Below, piece after piece: positions 1 through 7,964 of a stretch of 46,301 nt of DNA. The notes under the pieces are model-generated. The model saw nothing but the letters and a program-made list of their open reading frames with translations. It made no database searches and was not told the origin of the DNA. This DNA is from JAQTRU01 sp041645555 (GTDB lineage Bacteria > Patescibacteriota > Patescibacteriia > Patescibacteriales > JAQTRU01). The DNA is taken from positions 1-46,301 of the forward strand of contig JBAZPX010000008.1 in the NCBI GenBank assembly GCA_041645555.1, given 5' to 3'. A program made the translations under genes and the position numbers. Numbering within the stretch: position 1 is the first letter of the stretch; every line of letters starts with the position of its first letter.

Positions 1-560
1 TGGTAGGCCCTTTCTAGCTCAATATCGTTTTCCAGATCAATAATCATCCGGCCCGGTTCGCCGCTCGCACCGTGGCTGCCCCGATAAATTTCTTCACCCA
101 GCCACCAAGCGCCGCCGATGCCCGTGCCGATAATTATCCCGTAAGCGTTTTTGTATTTTTTTCCTATCCCTGATTTAATTTCGGCGCGCAGGAAACAATT
201 AGTGTCATTATCCAGTTCTATGGGCAGTTCGGTTTTATTTTTAAGCAGACTGGTGATTCTGGCTCCGTCCAGGATCGGGATATTTGGCGATTTTATTATT
301 TTTTTCTCTCCTCGGTCTGAGAGGCCGGCTATACCTAAGCCGATTCCTTTGATTTTTACCTTATCGTCCTTGGCTTTTTTAAATAGCGGTTCAATCAAAG
401 CGCAAAGCATTATGGAAAAATGGTTTAAGTTATCCTTAGGAGTAGCCAGGAGGTAATCAGCTACCGGTTTTTCCCCGTCAAAAAGCACGGCTTTCATATT
501 AGTGCCGCCGATGTCAACGCCGATGGCGTAGTCGTGGCTGTTGTTTTTATTATTTTCCAT
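1..560 (-). CDS. ROK-family sugar kinase (partial, runs off left edge)
   Basis: Reading the minus strand from ATG at 560 gives an open frame to the window edge (about 186 codons; the C-terminus is missing). The N-terminus has the phosphate-binding motif GVDIGGTNMKAVLFDG. A later LDNDTNCFLRAE carries the Asp expected of the catalytic base, and GIIIGTGIGGAWWL is the second ATP-binding motif. Together these are diagnostic of the ROK glucokinase/regulator family. There is no N-terminal helix-turn-helix, so it looks like a kinase and not an NagC/XylR-type repressor. Likely role: cytoplasmic phosphorylation of a hexose or amino-hexose; the substrate cannot be read from the sequence. A palindromic repeat lies directly upstream. 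Confidence 0.88.
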   Translation of the reverse strand, partial: MENNKNNSHDYAIGVDIGGTNMKAVLFDGEKPVADYLLATPKDNLNHFSIMLCALIEPLFKKAKDDKVKIKGIGLGIAGLSDRGEKKIIKSPNIPILDGARITSLLKNKTELPIELDNDTNCFLRAEIKSGIGKKYKNAYGIIIGTGIGGAWWLGEEIYRGSHGASGEPGRMIIDLENDIELERAY

Positions 561-569
561 AGTTATCTA

Positions 570-668
570 TGTTATTGGGATTCTTGGGATTGTTAAGATT
601 CTTATGATTCTTGGGAGTTATAAATATCCCAAAGATCCTAAGAGTCCCCAAAATCGCAAGAATCCTAA
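570..668. repeat. palindromic leader repeat (gattcttggga family)
   Basis: The left part has repeated gattcttgggatt-like words and the right part has their complement (atcccaaagatcctaagagtcccc), so the segment can fold on itself. It fills the gap between the glycoside hydrolase stop and the ROK start on the minus strand. A related copy lies at 43248-43325. Confidence 0.6.
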
Positions 669-672
669 TTTA

Positions 673-1671
673 TCAAAATAGCTTTCTGGCTTCCTCCCAA
701 AGCGCCGGGTTATTATTGGTTTCTTTCTCCCAATACCACCATTCCGCTCCCCAGAGATAGAATTCCTTAAAGCCGGAGAGCCGGCCGAATTCTAAGATTC
801 CCCTAAATTTTTCTAGGTTCATAGTTTTATCTCTTTCCTCTTTCGTCATTTTTTCATAAGGAACCGGGCCCCAGGGTTCGGCCTGAAGTTCTATCACAAT
901 CCAATCTTTAGGATGGGCAAAGAGCCGGACAATATTTTTTTTGAAATGGAAAAATCCCGGGTTAATCGGATAGTGGATATATCGGTCTAAAAATTTAGAA
1001 TAAGTGTCGCGGTAAAGGGTAGTGCCGAAAATATCGGCCCGGCGGGCCGCCGGCACCCAAAGGGACAATTCGCCGGAATCAGTAATTATAATCGGCCGGG
1101 AATCAAGCTCTCTGACTAAAGCGATTTCGGCATCCAGGAATTTTTTATCAAGTTTCGGGCAATCGCCGAAATGGGAAAGGAAAGGCTCGTTTTCTACTTG
1201 CCAGGCGACAATTTTTTCATTGCCTTTGTACCTATTTACAACCTGATCTATATATCCTAATATTTTTTTATCTCTTTCGTCTGGAGTTAGATTTTCCGCC
1301 CAAGCCGGGAAATGGCATTCCGGCCAGCGAGGCAGGCGGCCGCCGACGGCAATAATAATCTCGGCGTCTCTCTTCACCGCCTCATTTACCATCCAATCCA
1401 TTTCGTCCCACCAAAACTCGCTATCAGTGCCTTCAACTTCATTCCAGTAAGCCGGCAATCTTAATTTTTTTACGCCCAAGTCGTCCAAAATTGAGGTATA
1501 AACCTGGCGCCAGTCAAAGCCGAGACTAGCGGCCTGCTTTTTGGAGAAAGTCAGGCCGTATTCCAGCTCGTTTTTATCGTAATCGCGCCCCTGGCTTAAG
1601 ATAAGCAGCAAGAATAAGAAGATTATTAAAATAAAAATAATTTTTTTTGTTTTTTTTATAATTTTTAGCAT
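673..1671 (-). CDS. exported (beta/alpha)8 glycoside hydrolase, cellulase-like (clan GH-A)
   Basis: 332 aa. Residues about 8-26 form a lysine-preceded hydrophobic segment, a signal anchor or signal peptide, so the enzyme acts outside the membrane. The body looks like a clan GH-A barrel: LRLPAYWNEVEG follows an early strand, AWQVENEP (about residue 160) carries the expected Asn-Glu acid/base pair, and IVIELQAEPW near residue 260 carries a plausible nucleophile Glu. A WGAEWWYW segment lies near the C-terminus. The length fits a single catalytic domain. Substrate and GH family number cannot be assigned by eye. It follows the pilin and precedes the sugar kinase on the same strand, so the products of glycan cleavage could feed the kinase, but that link is inference. 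Confidence 0.75.
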   Translation of the reverse strand: MLKIIKKTKKIIFILIIFLFLLLILSQGRDYDKNELEYGLTFSKKQAASLGFDWRQVYTSILDDLGVKKLRLPAYWNEVEGTDSEFWWDEMDWMVNEAVKRDAEIIIAVGGRLPRWPECHFPAWAENLTPDERDKKILGYIDQVVNRYKGNEKIVAWQVENEPFLSHFGDCPKLDKKFLDAEIALVRELDSRPIIITDSGELSLWVPAARRADIFGTTLYRDTYSKFLDRYIHYPINPGFFHFKKNIVRLFAHPKDWIVIELQAEPWGPVPYEKMTKEERDKTMNLEKFRGILEFGRLSGFKEFYLWGAEWWYWEKETNNNPALWEEARKLF

Positions 1672-1707
1672 AGAGAAAAGTAGCTGCGAAAAACTAAACC
1701 AGGATTT

Positions 1708-2175
1708 TTAGTCGGTATTTGTTTTATTGCACATCCAGACTGATTCTCCTTCGCTAGTTATATCAAAGATGCAGTTGGTGAGATAGGAAGTAATGGCGTA
1801 GGAAGCCATAATTATGATGAGGCCAATTATCGCGGTTTTTATCTGGTCTAAAGCTTCCTTGACTTTTTCTTCATTGCCAGCGCTGGTCATATATTTAAAG
1901 CCGGCGAAAATAAGTAAGACCAGAAAAATCAGTCCTAAGAATCCCAAGAAAACTTTTACTACTAAAACGGTTATTTGCCTTACATCTCTTGGCTTTTCGT
2001 TTCCGAAAGCTTTACTGCCTATAATTTTTGCCCCGGTTTGGTTTTGCCATAAAGCGCTTTCTCCGGCTTGGGCCGGCGAAGGAGATGAGAACTGGATTAA
2101 AGCCATTTGTGATAAAAGAAAAAGGGATAACAAAAAAGCGGAAAGAAGATGTTTTTTGATTTTAGTAATTTTCAT
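1708..2175 (-). CDS. TrbC/VirB2-like pilin with signal peptide
   Basis: 155 aa. A lysine-rich start and hydrophobic core end in SPAQAG, a plausible signal peptidase I site near residue 37. The mature part has two long hydrophobic helices (VVKVFLGFLGLIFLVLLIF and IIGLIIIMASYAITSYL) separated by a short polar loop with GFKYMTSAGNEEKV. This is the layout of the VirB2/TrbC-type pilins common in CPR genomes. Two Cys in the C-terminal tail could form a disulfide outside. No VirB4 or VirB6 partner is in this window. A repeat of the acgaattacgaat family lies in its leader. Confidence 0.7.
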   Translation of the reverse strand: MKITKIKKHLLSAFLLSLFLLSQMALIQFSSPSPAQAGESALWQNQTGAKIIGSKAFGNEKPRDVRQITVLVVKVFLGFLGLIFLVLLIFAGFKYMTSAGNEEKVKEALDQIKTAIIGLIIIMASYAITSYLTNCIFDITSEGESVWMCNKTNTD

Positions 2176-2194
2176 AGAGTTTATGTTATAATTT

Positions 2195-2255
2195 AAATAA
2201 CTACGAATTACGAATTTATTACGAATTTACGAATTTTTGCAGAAACGTTTTATGT
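2195..2255 (-). repeat. half copy of the acgaattacgaat leader repeat
   Basis: On the minus strand this matches the right half of the elements at 5748-5843 and 39433-39527 (aaacgtttctg, then attcgtaaattcgt and gtaattcgta). It lies upstream of the pilin start, as the full copies lie upstream of their genes. Confidence 0.6.
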
Positions 2256-2407
2256 GGTATTGGTATATTTGTAGTAGATTTATAGATTTGTGGGAGTAAA
2301 CTGCGGTATTTTCTCGCTGTTTGTCTGATTTTAAGGGTGAATTTTAAAATTTAATATTAGTTCTATATCTAGATTATACCTAAAAATGTTAAATAATTCA
2401 ATTTATG

Positions 2408-2497
2408 AACCCCGTTAGAAATTCCTAGGGACAGGGAATTTAGGGCTGGGGTCTAAGATTTATGCAGGATTCTGCGAAAATTTCTAACGGGGTGAAC
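2408..2497 (+). repeat. CCCCGTTAGAAAT / ATTTCTAACGGGG inverted repeat over flippase start
   Basis: The left arm CCCCGTTAGAAAT is at 2410-2422 and the perfect complement ATTTCTAACGGGG at 2480-2492. The right arm lies inside the first codons of the flippase reading frame, where it is read as ISNGV. Other copies are at 24926-24997, 25340-25483, 33123-33184 and 41245-41357. Confidence 0.85.
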
Positions 2498-3934
2498 TTG
2501 TCGTCTAGGGTTTTCTACAATACCATTGTTCAGATCGCCGGTAAAATCATTGCCACGGTTTTAGGTTTGGTGGCCGTGGCGATTATCACCCGTTATTTGG
2601 GTATAATCGGTTTTGGCGAATATACCACCATTATCACTTTTTTGTCCGTTTTTGGGATTTTGGCTGATTTGGGTTTAACTTTGGTCACGACGCAGATGAT
2701 CAGCCAACCAGGAGCGGATGAAGGCAGAATTTTAAATAATCTTCTTACTCTGCGCCTGGTGTCAGCCGTATTTTTTCTGGCCCTGGCTCCGCTTACTATT
2801 ATTTTTTTCCCCTATGGCCCGGAAGTAAAAATCGGAGTAGCCATAGCCTTATTTTCTTTCTTCTTTATCGCCTTAAACCAGATTTTTGTCGGCTTGTTCC
2901 AGAAAAAATTAAGGATGGATAAAGTTTCCCTGGCGGAAATTATCGGCCGGCTGGTTTTGGTTATTGGCGTGGTTCTGGCGGTTAAGTTAAACCTTGGCCT
3001 TTTGGGAGTAATTTTTGCCACCGTTTTCGCCTCGGCTGTTAACTTTTTATTTTTGTTCATATTTTCCTGGCGGTTTGTCCGCTTAAAAATCGAGTTTGAC
3101 TGGCTAATCTGGAAAGAAATTATTAAAAAAACCTGGCCCTTAGCCATTACTATCGCTTTTAATCTAATTTATCTTAAAGCCGATACTTTGATTCTGTCTT
3201 TAATAAAAACGCCGGGCGAGGTTGGGATTTACGGCGCGGCTTATAAAGTGATTGACGTTTTAATTACTATTCCCTTTATGTTCGCCGGAATTATCTTGCC
3301 GGTTTTAACCGCGAATTGGGCCGGGGGGAACACCGGATCTTTTAAAAGAGTCTTGCAGAAGTCTTTTGATTTTATGATGATTTTAGCCGTGCCTTTAATA
3401 ATCGGCACGCAGTTTTTGGCTAAAGATGTTATGGTTGTGGTGGCCGGGCAAGATTTTGCCGCGGCCGGTACCGTTCTTAAAATTTTAGTGCTGGCCGCCT
3501 GGGCCATATTCTTCGGCTGCATTTTTTCCCATGCCATCATCGCCCTGAACAAACAAAAAAAGATAATCGGCATTTATTTTTTTACGAGCGTCACGGCCCT
3601 GGCCGGTTATCTTATTTTTATTCCCCGCTTTTCTTATCTGGGCGCGGCTTGGGTGACGGTTTACAGCGAGCTATTTATCGCCTTAGCCACTTTTTGCCTT
3701 GTTTACAAATATGCCGATTTTCTTTTTAATATCAGGGTTTTGCTTAAATCAGTTTTGGCTTCGGCAATTATGGCCGTTTTCCTGTGGGTTTTGCCAAGCC
3801 AATTCTCCGGCAGTATCGGCGGCTTATTTCTGACCCTGGCCTTGGCATCTGTTGTCTACTTTGTTTTTCTTTATTTATTCAAAGGCATAACTCGGGAAGA
3901 AATTTCGGTTTTATTAAAACGGGAGTCAAACTAA
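2462..3934 (+). CDS. flippase, polysaccharide/oligosaccharide transporter (Wzx/MATE-like)
   Basis: 490 aa with about 14 predicted membrane helices spread over the whole length. The N-terminal part has the family pattern of a helix, then ITRYLGIIGFGEYTTI, and a later YGAAYKVIDVLITIPFMFAGIILPVL, both typical of the polysaccharide biosynthesis protein family. It probably flips lipid-linked oligosaccharides across the membrane for surface glycan assembly. A glycosyltransferase lies 0.7 kb downstream. The start is uncertain: ATG 2462 places the repeat-derived residues ISNGVN at the N-terminus, while GTG at 2492 just after the repeat arm would give VNLSSRVFYN. The repeat seems to have replaced or extended the original start region. 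Confidence 0.87.
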   Translation: MQDSAKISNGVNLSSRVFYNTIVQIAGKIIATVLGLVAVAIITRYLGIIGFGEYTTIITFLSVFGILADLGLTLVTTQMISQPGADEGRILNNLLTLRLVSAVFFLALAPLTIIFFPYGPEVKIGVAIALFSFFFIALNQIFVGLFQKKLRMDKVSLAEIIGRLVLVIGVVLAVKLNLGLLGVIFATVFASAVNFLFLFIFSWRFVRLKIEFDWLIWKEIIKKTWPLAITIAFNLIYLKADTLILSLIKTPGEVGIYGAAYKVIDVLITIPFMFAGIILPVLTANWAGGNTGSFKRVLQKSFDFMMILAVPLIIGTQFLAKDVMVVVAGQDFAAAGTVLKILVLAAWAIFFGCIFSHAIIALNKQKKIIGIYFFTSVTALAGYLIFIPRFSYLGAAWVTVYSELFIALATFCLVYKYADFLFNIRVLLKSVLASAIMAVFLWVLPSQFSGSIGGLFLTLALASVVYFVFLYLFKGITREEISVLLKRESN

Positions 3935-3937
3935 ACT

Positions 3938-4003
3938 GTCATTGCGAGCCCCGAAGCTTCGGGGCGCCCGCCTTGCCGGCGAGGCAGGAAGCAATCTCTG
4001 GTT
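3938..4003 (+). repeat. TGTCATTGCGAG...GCAATCTCTGGTT repeat, left copy
   Basis: It begins TGTCATTGCGAG and ends GAAGCAATCTCTGGTT, with a CCCCGAAGCTTCGGGG palindrome and a GC-rich hairpin inside. The same ends occur inverted at 4533-4581, so the HIT gene sits between inverted copies. Confidence 0.85.
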
Positions 4004-4047
4004 AAATAAAAAATAATAGAAATATCATGGAGCGCAGGAACAAAAAT

Positions 4048-4518
4048 ATGGATAACAAATGCTTGATTTGCAATCGGATAGCAATGGTTAAGAAAGGAAC
4101 TAATTCTTACTTTGTAAAAGAGTTGGAAACAGGATATGTAGTGATTGGCGATTTTCAATTCTATAAAGGTTATACCCTATTTCTTTGTAAAAGACATGTT
4201 GCTGAACTGCACGAATTACCTAAGGATTTTAGGAAGAGATTTTTGGGAGAAATGAGTCTGGTGGCAGAAGCGGTTTATAAAGCATTTCAACCAACCAAGC
4301 TTAATTATGAGTTATTGGGCAATACTGACCGACACTGCCATTGGCATATTTTTCCGAGATATAAAGATGACCCCGATCCTCTAAACCCAGTTTGGGTCAT
4401 GGATAAAAATATAAGATGCGCGGAAAGTGCTAGGCCATCTAAAGAAAAGTTGAAAAATTTAAAGCTTACCTTGGGGAGAGAACTAGACAAAATTTGCGTT
4501 ACCGTAAAAAAGATTTGA
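4048..4518 (+). CDS. HIT-family (histidine triad) protein
   Basis: 156 aa from ATG 4048; ATG 4027 would add seven residues. I prefer 4048 because AGGA lies about 8 nt before it. HCHWHIFPR near residue 97 is the histidine triad, with the second His as the nucleophile in this superfamily of nucleotide hydrolases and transferases. CLIC at the N-terminus with a further Cys and His suggests a structural zinc site, as in several HIT/GalT-like proteins. The gene uses more A/T-ending codons than the flippase and glycosyltransferase around it and is bracketed by inverted copies of a palindromic repeat, which suggests it arrived as a unit. The substrate is unknown. Confidence 0.85.
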   Translation: MDNKCLICNRIAMVKKGTNSYFVKELETGYVVIGDFQFYKGYTLFLCKRHVAELHELPKDFRKRFLGEMSLVAEAVYKAFQPTKLNYELLGNTDRHCHWHIFPRYKDDPDPLNPVWVMDKNIRCAESARPSKEKLKNLKLTLGRELDKICVTVKKI

Positions 4519-4532
4519 GCTTAGATTTGTAA

Positions 4533-4581
4533 AACCAGAGATTGCTTCGGCTCCGCCAGAGGGCAGAGCCTCGCAATGACA
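4533..4581 (-). repeat. TGTCATTGCGAG...GCAATCTCTGGTT repeat, right copy (inverted)
   Basis: Its reverse complement starts TGTCATTGCGAG and ends GAAGCAATCTCTGGTT, matching both ends of 3938-4003 with a different hairpin in the middle. Confidence 0.85.
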
Positions 4582-4590
4582 TAAATTATT

Positions 4591-5742
4591 ATGAGCCAAA
4601 TTTTAATAGTCAATTCTTTGAAAGAAATGCCTTTGCCGCTGGCAGATCTTTTTAATGAACTTGAAAAAAGGGAATATTTTTTTTATTTCCTTTCCTCGCA
4701 GCCCGATTTTGGGGGAAAAAGAAATGGCGGCGGGAAAATTAAAAAAGCGTACTTTGGCCCGGCGGTCGGAGGTAGTTTCAGTTTCCCCCTTTTTCTTTTA
4801 ACTTATCCATTTTTGTTTTTCTTCTATTTTTTCTTCTTGGCCTATTTTAAATATTATAAAGGCATAAAGGCGGTAATCTGTCTGGGCGGGAATGAAAAAA
4901 TTATTTTTACGCCCCTGGCGGCTTTACTTAGAATAAAGGTTATCTGGCTGGAATTGCCGGAGAGTGATTATAAAAAAATGCCGGCCGGATTTTTATGGCT
5001 CTATCGCTTTTATTCCCGCTGGGCGGTTCTCGCTCCCTTCATCACCTTTACGGAAATTAAACTTAAAAATATAGGGATCCCGGCGAGCCGGATAAAAATT
5101 ATTCCCCCCGGCCTTAAATTAAGCGAGCCCGGGCATCAGCAAAACATTTTTTTTAACCTGGCCAAAGCGGAAAAATCAAATTTTTCCCGCAAGTTTTTTA
5201 CTTTAGGAGCAGTAACTGATTTTTCCCTGCCGCATCAGATTGAAAATTTATTCAGGGCGGTTAAAACCGGCTTAACCGTTATTCCCAATTTGCAAGTTAT
5301 GGTTGTCGGCGAGGGCCGAAGGGGGGCGAAAGACGAGGGCGAAAAAAAACTGGCCTGGCTCGCTAAAAAATTAGGGATTGATAATTTAGTCTGGTTTGTA
5401 AGCGAGCAGGAAAATCTTAAAAAGTGGTCGGATAGCTTTGATATTTTTATTGCCACCGGCGAAACCCCGAAATTATCCTGCCTGGCTACGGTTTTAAAAA
5501 TTATGTCAGCCGGCCTCCCCATAATCGGCTTTTCTAACCGCGGTTTTGAAGATTTAATTTTGGAAGACAAGGCCGGGATTTTGGTTGAAGCCAATAACAG
5601 TGAAATTTTAGCCCAAAAAATTATAGAATTATATAAAAATAAACGGCTTTGCTCTAATTTAGGCAAAAACGCTAAGGAACTGGCCGAGAATAATTTTACT
5701 CTTGCCAGAACGGCCTGGGCAATGGAGCAGATATTAAAATAA
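4591..5742 (+). CDS. glycosyltransferase, GT4-like (GT-B fold)
   Basis: 383 aa. The C-terminal half has the GT-B/group 1 pattern: VMVVGEGRRGAKDEGEK, then LAKKLGIDNLVWFVSEQENLKKWSDSFDIFI, and a donor-binding segment LATVLKIMSAGLPIIGFSNRGFEDLI, where the usual E-x7-E is only partly kept. A very hydrophobic stretch (about residues 67-92) suggests membrane association. It probably adds a sugar to a lipid-linked or surface glycan. It is near the flippase, in line with a joint role in glycan assembly; donor and acceptor are unknown. Confidence 0.8.
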   Translation: MSQILIVNSLKEMPLPLADLFNELEKREYFFYFLSSQPDFGGKRNGGGKIKKAYFGPAVGGSFSFPLFLLTYPFLFFFYFFFLAYFKYYKGIKAVICLGGNEKIIFTPLAALLRIKVIWLELPESDYKKMPAGFLWLYRFYSRWAVLAPFITFTEIKLKNIGIPASRIKIIPPGLKLSEPGHQQNIFFNLAKAEKSNFSRKFFTLGAVTDFSLPHQIENLFRAVKTGLTVIPNLQVMVVGEGRRGAKDEGEKKLAWLAKKLGIDNLVWFVSEQENLKKWSDSFDIFIATGETPKLSCLATVLKIMSAGLPIIGFSNRGFEDLILEDKAGILVEANNSEILAQKIIELYKNKRLCSNLGKNAKELAENNFTLARTAWAMEQILK

Positions 5743-5747
5743 ATCTC

Positions 5748-5843
5748 CTACGAATTACGAATATCTTACGAATTTACGAATAATATATAAAATGGTTGTT
5801 TCTGAAATTCGTTCATTCGTAATAACTTGTAATTCGTAATATA
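5748..5843 (+). repeat. acgaattacgaat palindromic leader repeat
   Basis: The left arm has acgaattacgaat and tacgaatttacgaat; the right arm has aaattcgttcattcgtaa and gtaattcgtaat, so the whole element folds into a long imperfect hairpin. It fills the gap before the RluA start. A second full copy is at 39433-39527 and a half copy at 2195-2255. Confidence 0.8.
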
Positions 5844-5847
5844 GTAT

Positions 5848-6819
5848 ATGAAAAAATTTAAAGTAAAAATTAAACAGATCGGGGAGCGGCTGGATAAATT
5901 TTTAACTGAAGAATTGCCCAATTCTTCCCGCAGCCAGATTCAGAAACTAATAAAACAAGGCGGGGTTACTGCAAATGGCAAAATTGTTTCTTCCCATTTT
6001 AGCCTAAGGAGGGGCGATGAAATAAAAATCAGCCAGCCCGATTCCGGCTTAGCCAAAAATAGTGTTCCAGAAAAGACAAGCAAAAAATCAGATTCTTCTT
6101 TTCCGGAAATTATTGCCGAAACCGATGAATATTTAGTGATAAATAAGCCGGCCGGTTTAGTTATGCACGGGGCTAGCTCTTTTAAGGAAGAAAGTTTGGC
6201 GGAAATTTTAGTAAAAAAATATCCGGGGATAAAAAAAATCGGCGAAGACCCGGAGCGCCCCGGCATCGTTCATCGCCTTGATAAGGAAGCAAGCGGCCTG
6301 GTCGTTATCGCCAAGACCCAAGATGCTTTTGATAATTTAAAAAGCCAGTTCCAGAAAAGGACGATGGAAAAAAAATACACGGCTTTGGTTTACGGCCAGA
6401 TTAGCAAAGACGAGGATGAAATTTTATTTCCCTTAAGGCGTTCAAGCGACGGCTCGAAAATGGCGGCTATCCCCATAACCGACAGAGCGAAAAAAAATAT
6501 TGATAAGCTCGGCGTGAGGCGGGCCATTACCGAATTTAAGGTAATAAAAAAATTTATCAATTATACTTTATTAAAAGTTAAAATAAAAACCGGCCGGACG
6601 CACCAGATAAGAGTTCATATGCTTTCTTACGGGCACCCGATTGTAGGCGATGATTTATACAGCACCAAGAGAACCAGGGAACAAAATAAAAAATTAAACT
6701 TAGGCCGGATTTTTTTAGTGGCGGATAAGTTGTCTTTTTTTGATTTATCCGGGGAGAAACAGACTTTTACGGTAGAGCTGCCGGGGGAGTTAGAAGAGGT
6801 TTTGAAAAAGGTTAAATAA
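5848..6819 (+). CDS. RluA/RluD-family pseudouridine synthase with S4 domain
   Basis: 323 aa. Residues about 13-75 form an S4 RNA-binding domain (RLDKFLTEELPNSSRSQIQKL). The catalytic domain follows, with RPGIVHRLDKEASGLVVIAKT carrying the catalytic Asp of the HRLD motif, and later KTGRTHQIRVHM, the conserved C-terminal motif of the RluA group. It converts uridine to pseudouridine in structured RNA, probably 23S rRNA by analogy with RluD, but the exact site cannot be read. Length and domain order are normal. A palindromic repeat occupies the leader. Confidence 0.93.
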   Translation: MKKFKVKIKQIGERLDKFLTEELPNSSRSQIQKLIKQGGVTANGKIVSSHFSLRRGDEIKISQPDSGLAKNSVPEKTSKKSDSSFPEIIAETDEYLVINKPAGLVMHGASSFKEESLAEILVKKYPGIKKIGEDPERPGIVHRLDKEASGLVVIAKTQDAFDNLKSQFQKRTMEKKYTALVYGQISKDEDEILFPLRRSSDGSKMAAIPITDRAKKNIDKLGVRRAITEFKVIKKFINYTLLKVKIKTGRTHQIRVHMLSYGHPIVGDDLYSTKRTREQNKKLNLGRIFLVADKLSFFDLSGEKQTFTVELPGELEEVLKKVK

Positions 6820-6852
6820 TTTTTGAACGATTTAAACAATTAGTATAAATAT

Positions 6853-6978
6853 TAAGGTAGGTGTACCTTCTTAACAAGTAATAAGCGATAAAAATATGCA
6901 GGTTACATTAAATAGTACTGATTTAATAACTTTAATAGAAAAAACATCCTTACGAAAGAAGAGGTAAAGATGTTTTTC
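6853..6978. other. intergenic hairpins and a 23-codon ORF
   Basis: TTAAGGTA and its near-complement TACCTTCTTAA form a hairpin at about 6853-6875. A tiny ORF runs from ATG 6896 to TAA 6967 (starting MQVTLNSTDLITLIEKTSLR); I cannot tell whether it is translated. A strong hairpin (AAAAACATCCTTAC at 6940-6953 with GTAAAGATGTTTTT at 6964-6977) with T runs on both strands looks like a bidirectional terminator, serving the RluA side and the small minus-strand gene at 7010-7147. Confidence 0.5.
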
Positions 6979-7009
6979 GGGTTTAAATCCAATTCAATAA
7001 TTAAGAGAA

Positions 7010-7147
7010 TTAGGAAGAAGACTTCATAGTCTGTTGATAAAATTCACGAATAGCTTCCAAATCAGCTTTTATTGCTGGATATGCTTTTCCAGTAGCATTT
7101 CTGCCTTGAAAATAGGCAACAATAATTTCTTTTAGATAAGGAGTCAT
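7010..7147 (-). CDS. small ORF of 45 codons, function unknown
   Basis: ATG at 7147 to TAA at 7010 encodes a 45-aa peptide starting MTPYLKEIIVAYFQGR and ending in three Ser. It has one probable amphipathic helix (AIKADLEAIREFYQQTM). No strong Shine-Dalgarno is visible. A terminator hairpin lies just downstream (6940-6977), and another lies just upstream, closing the preceding small gene, so it looks like a separate unit. I do not recognise a family. Confidence 0.4.
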   Translation of the reverse strand: MTPYLKEIIVAYFQGRNATGKAYPAIKADLEAIREFYQQTMKSSS

Positions 7148-7176
7148 AAGAAATTAAATTAGTAAATTAAACCAAG

Positions 7177-7214
7177 AAAAAACGCCAAATAGAAGCACTA
7201 TTTTGACGTTTTTC
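7177..7214 (-). terminator. Rho-independent terminator after small Cys-rich ORF
   Basis: On the minus strand, AAAACGTCAAAATAG pairs with CTATTTGGCGTTTT across a short loop and is followed by a T run. Confidence 0.65.
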
Positions 7215-7220
7215 CCCCAC

Positions 7221-7370
7221 TTAGTGATGTTTTTTACATTCCCTGCAGAGACGATTATCGCCTTTGCCAGACTGTAAATTCTCCCTTTCGATATTGTTTC
7301 CAGTGTTACACTCCGTATCATTATGATATACGTCCTGTAATCTAGAATGCCAAGGGCTTCTTTTCGCCAT
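7221..7370 (-). CDS. small HNH/zinc-ribbon-like protein, 49 aa
   Basis: ATG at 7370 to TAA at 7221. The peptide contains VYHNDTECNTGNNIE and, near the end, RLCREC followed by KKHH. Spaced Cys/His pairs of this kind are usual in small zinc-binding proteins of accessory regions, and the C-x(n)-GNNIE...CxxC pattern resembles short hypothetical proteins I associate with mobile islands. A terminator follows directly. The divergent ORF at 7395 also starts with a CxxC motif. Confidence 0.5.
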   Translation of the reverse strand: MAKRSPWHSRLQDVYHNDTECNTGNNIERENLQSGKGDNRLCRECKKHH

Positions 7371-7394
7371 AAATGTACAAATTAGTGAATAAAT

Positions 7395-7553
7395 ATGTCA
7401 ATGAATAATTATTGTTATGATTGTAAATATGGTTTTCTTGATTTAGTAATACCAGATTGGGCTTGGGAAAAGGCTTCCCCTCGCCAATATTTGTTTATTC
7501 TTTTATTATACCGTATTATCATGTATTGTCAAGTAATTCAAGACAATAATTAG
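7395..7553 (+). pseudogene. short Cys-pair ORF, probably a truncated accessory gene
   Basis: ATG 7395 to TAG 7553, 52 aa. The first half (YCYDCKYGFLDLVIPDWAWE) resembles the start of small zinc-binding accessory proteins with a CxxC and a 'VIPD.AW' segment. The second half is a hydrophobic, AT-rich read-through that does not look like a conserved domain, which suggests the gene lost its 3' part. Low certainty. Confidence 0.35.
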
Positions 7554-7605
7554 AAAATTTGTTCAGAATTAGCGAATTTATTGCCCGTTTTATGTTTTTG
7601 GTTGG

Positions 7606-7634
7606 TTGACACAATTTTAAATATAATTTAAAAT
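7606..7634 (+). promoter_or_regulatory. sigma70-type promoter for the XRE/ImmA pair
   Basis: TTGACA at 7606-7611, 17 nt spacer, TAAAAT at 7629-7634. Transcription would start near 7641, giving a leader of only about 17-29 nt before the first gene. Confidence 0.75.
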
Positions 7635-7657
7635 ATGGATAGGTATATTAATGGCCT

Positions 7658-7954
7658 GTGGATAAAAAAATGCTAAATCAAGACCAATTTAATAAATTTT
7701 TAGGTGAACAAATTGCCGAATTCCGGAAAAAAAAGGAATTAACCTTAGAAAAACTGATTGAAGACGCTGGCCTAGACATGTCTAAGGCAACTTTGTCAGC
7801 CATAGAAAACGGGAATCAAAAAATTACTGCTTTCCAATTATTTTATATTGGCAAGGCGTTGAATATGGGGGTAAATGATTTTTTTCAGGATACTGACTTT
7901 AGTGATACGGCGAAATTCATCCCTAACGATATAAAAAAAGTGGATAATATATAA
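7658..7954 (+). CDS. XRE-family HTH transcriptional regulator
   Basis: 98 aa from GTG 7658; ATG 7670 (MLNQDQFNKF) is an equally possible start and neither has a clear Shine-Dalgarno. Residues about 15-75 form an HTH_3-type fold: QIAEFRKKKELTLEKLIEDAG, then KATLSAIENGNQKITAFQLFYIGKALN. It probably binds operator DNA as a dimer. The ImmA/IrrE-like peptidase starts 10 nt after its stop. In ICEBs1 and relatives such a repressor is destroyed by its partner peptidase to induce a mobile element or stress response, so this is likely a repressor-antirepressor pair. The strong promoter close upstream suggests autoregulation. Confidence 0.88.
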   Translation: MDKKMLNQDQFNKFLGEQIAEFRKKKELTLEKLIEDAGLDMSKATLSAIENGNQKITAFQLFYIGKALNMGVNDFFQDTDFSDTAKFIPNDIKKVDNI

Positions 7955-7964
7955 TATTAAATTT

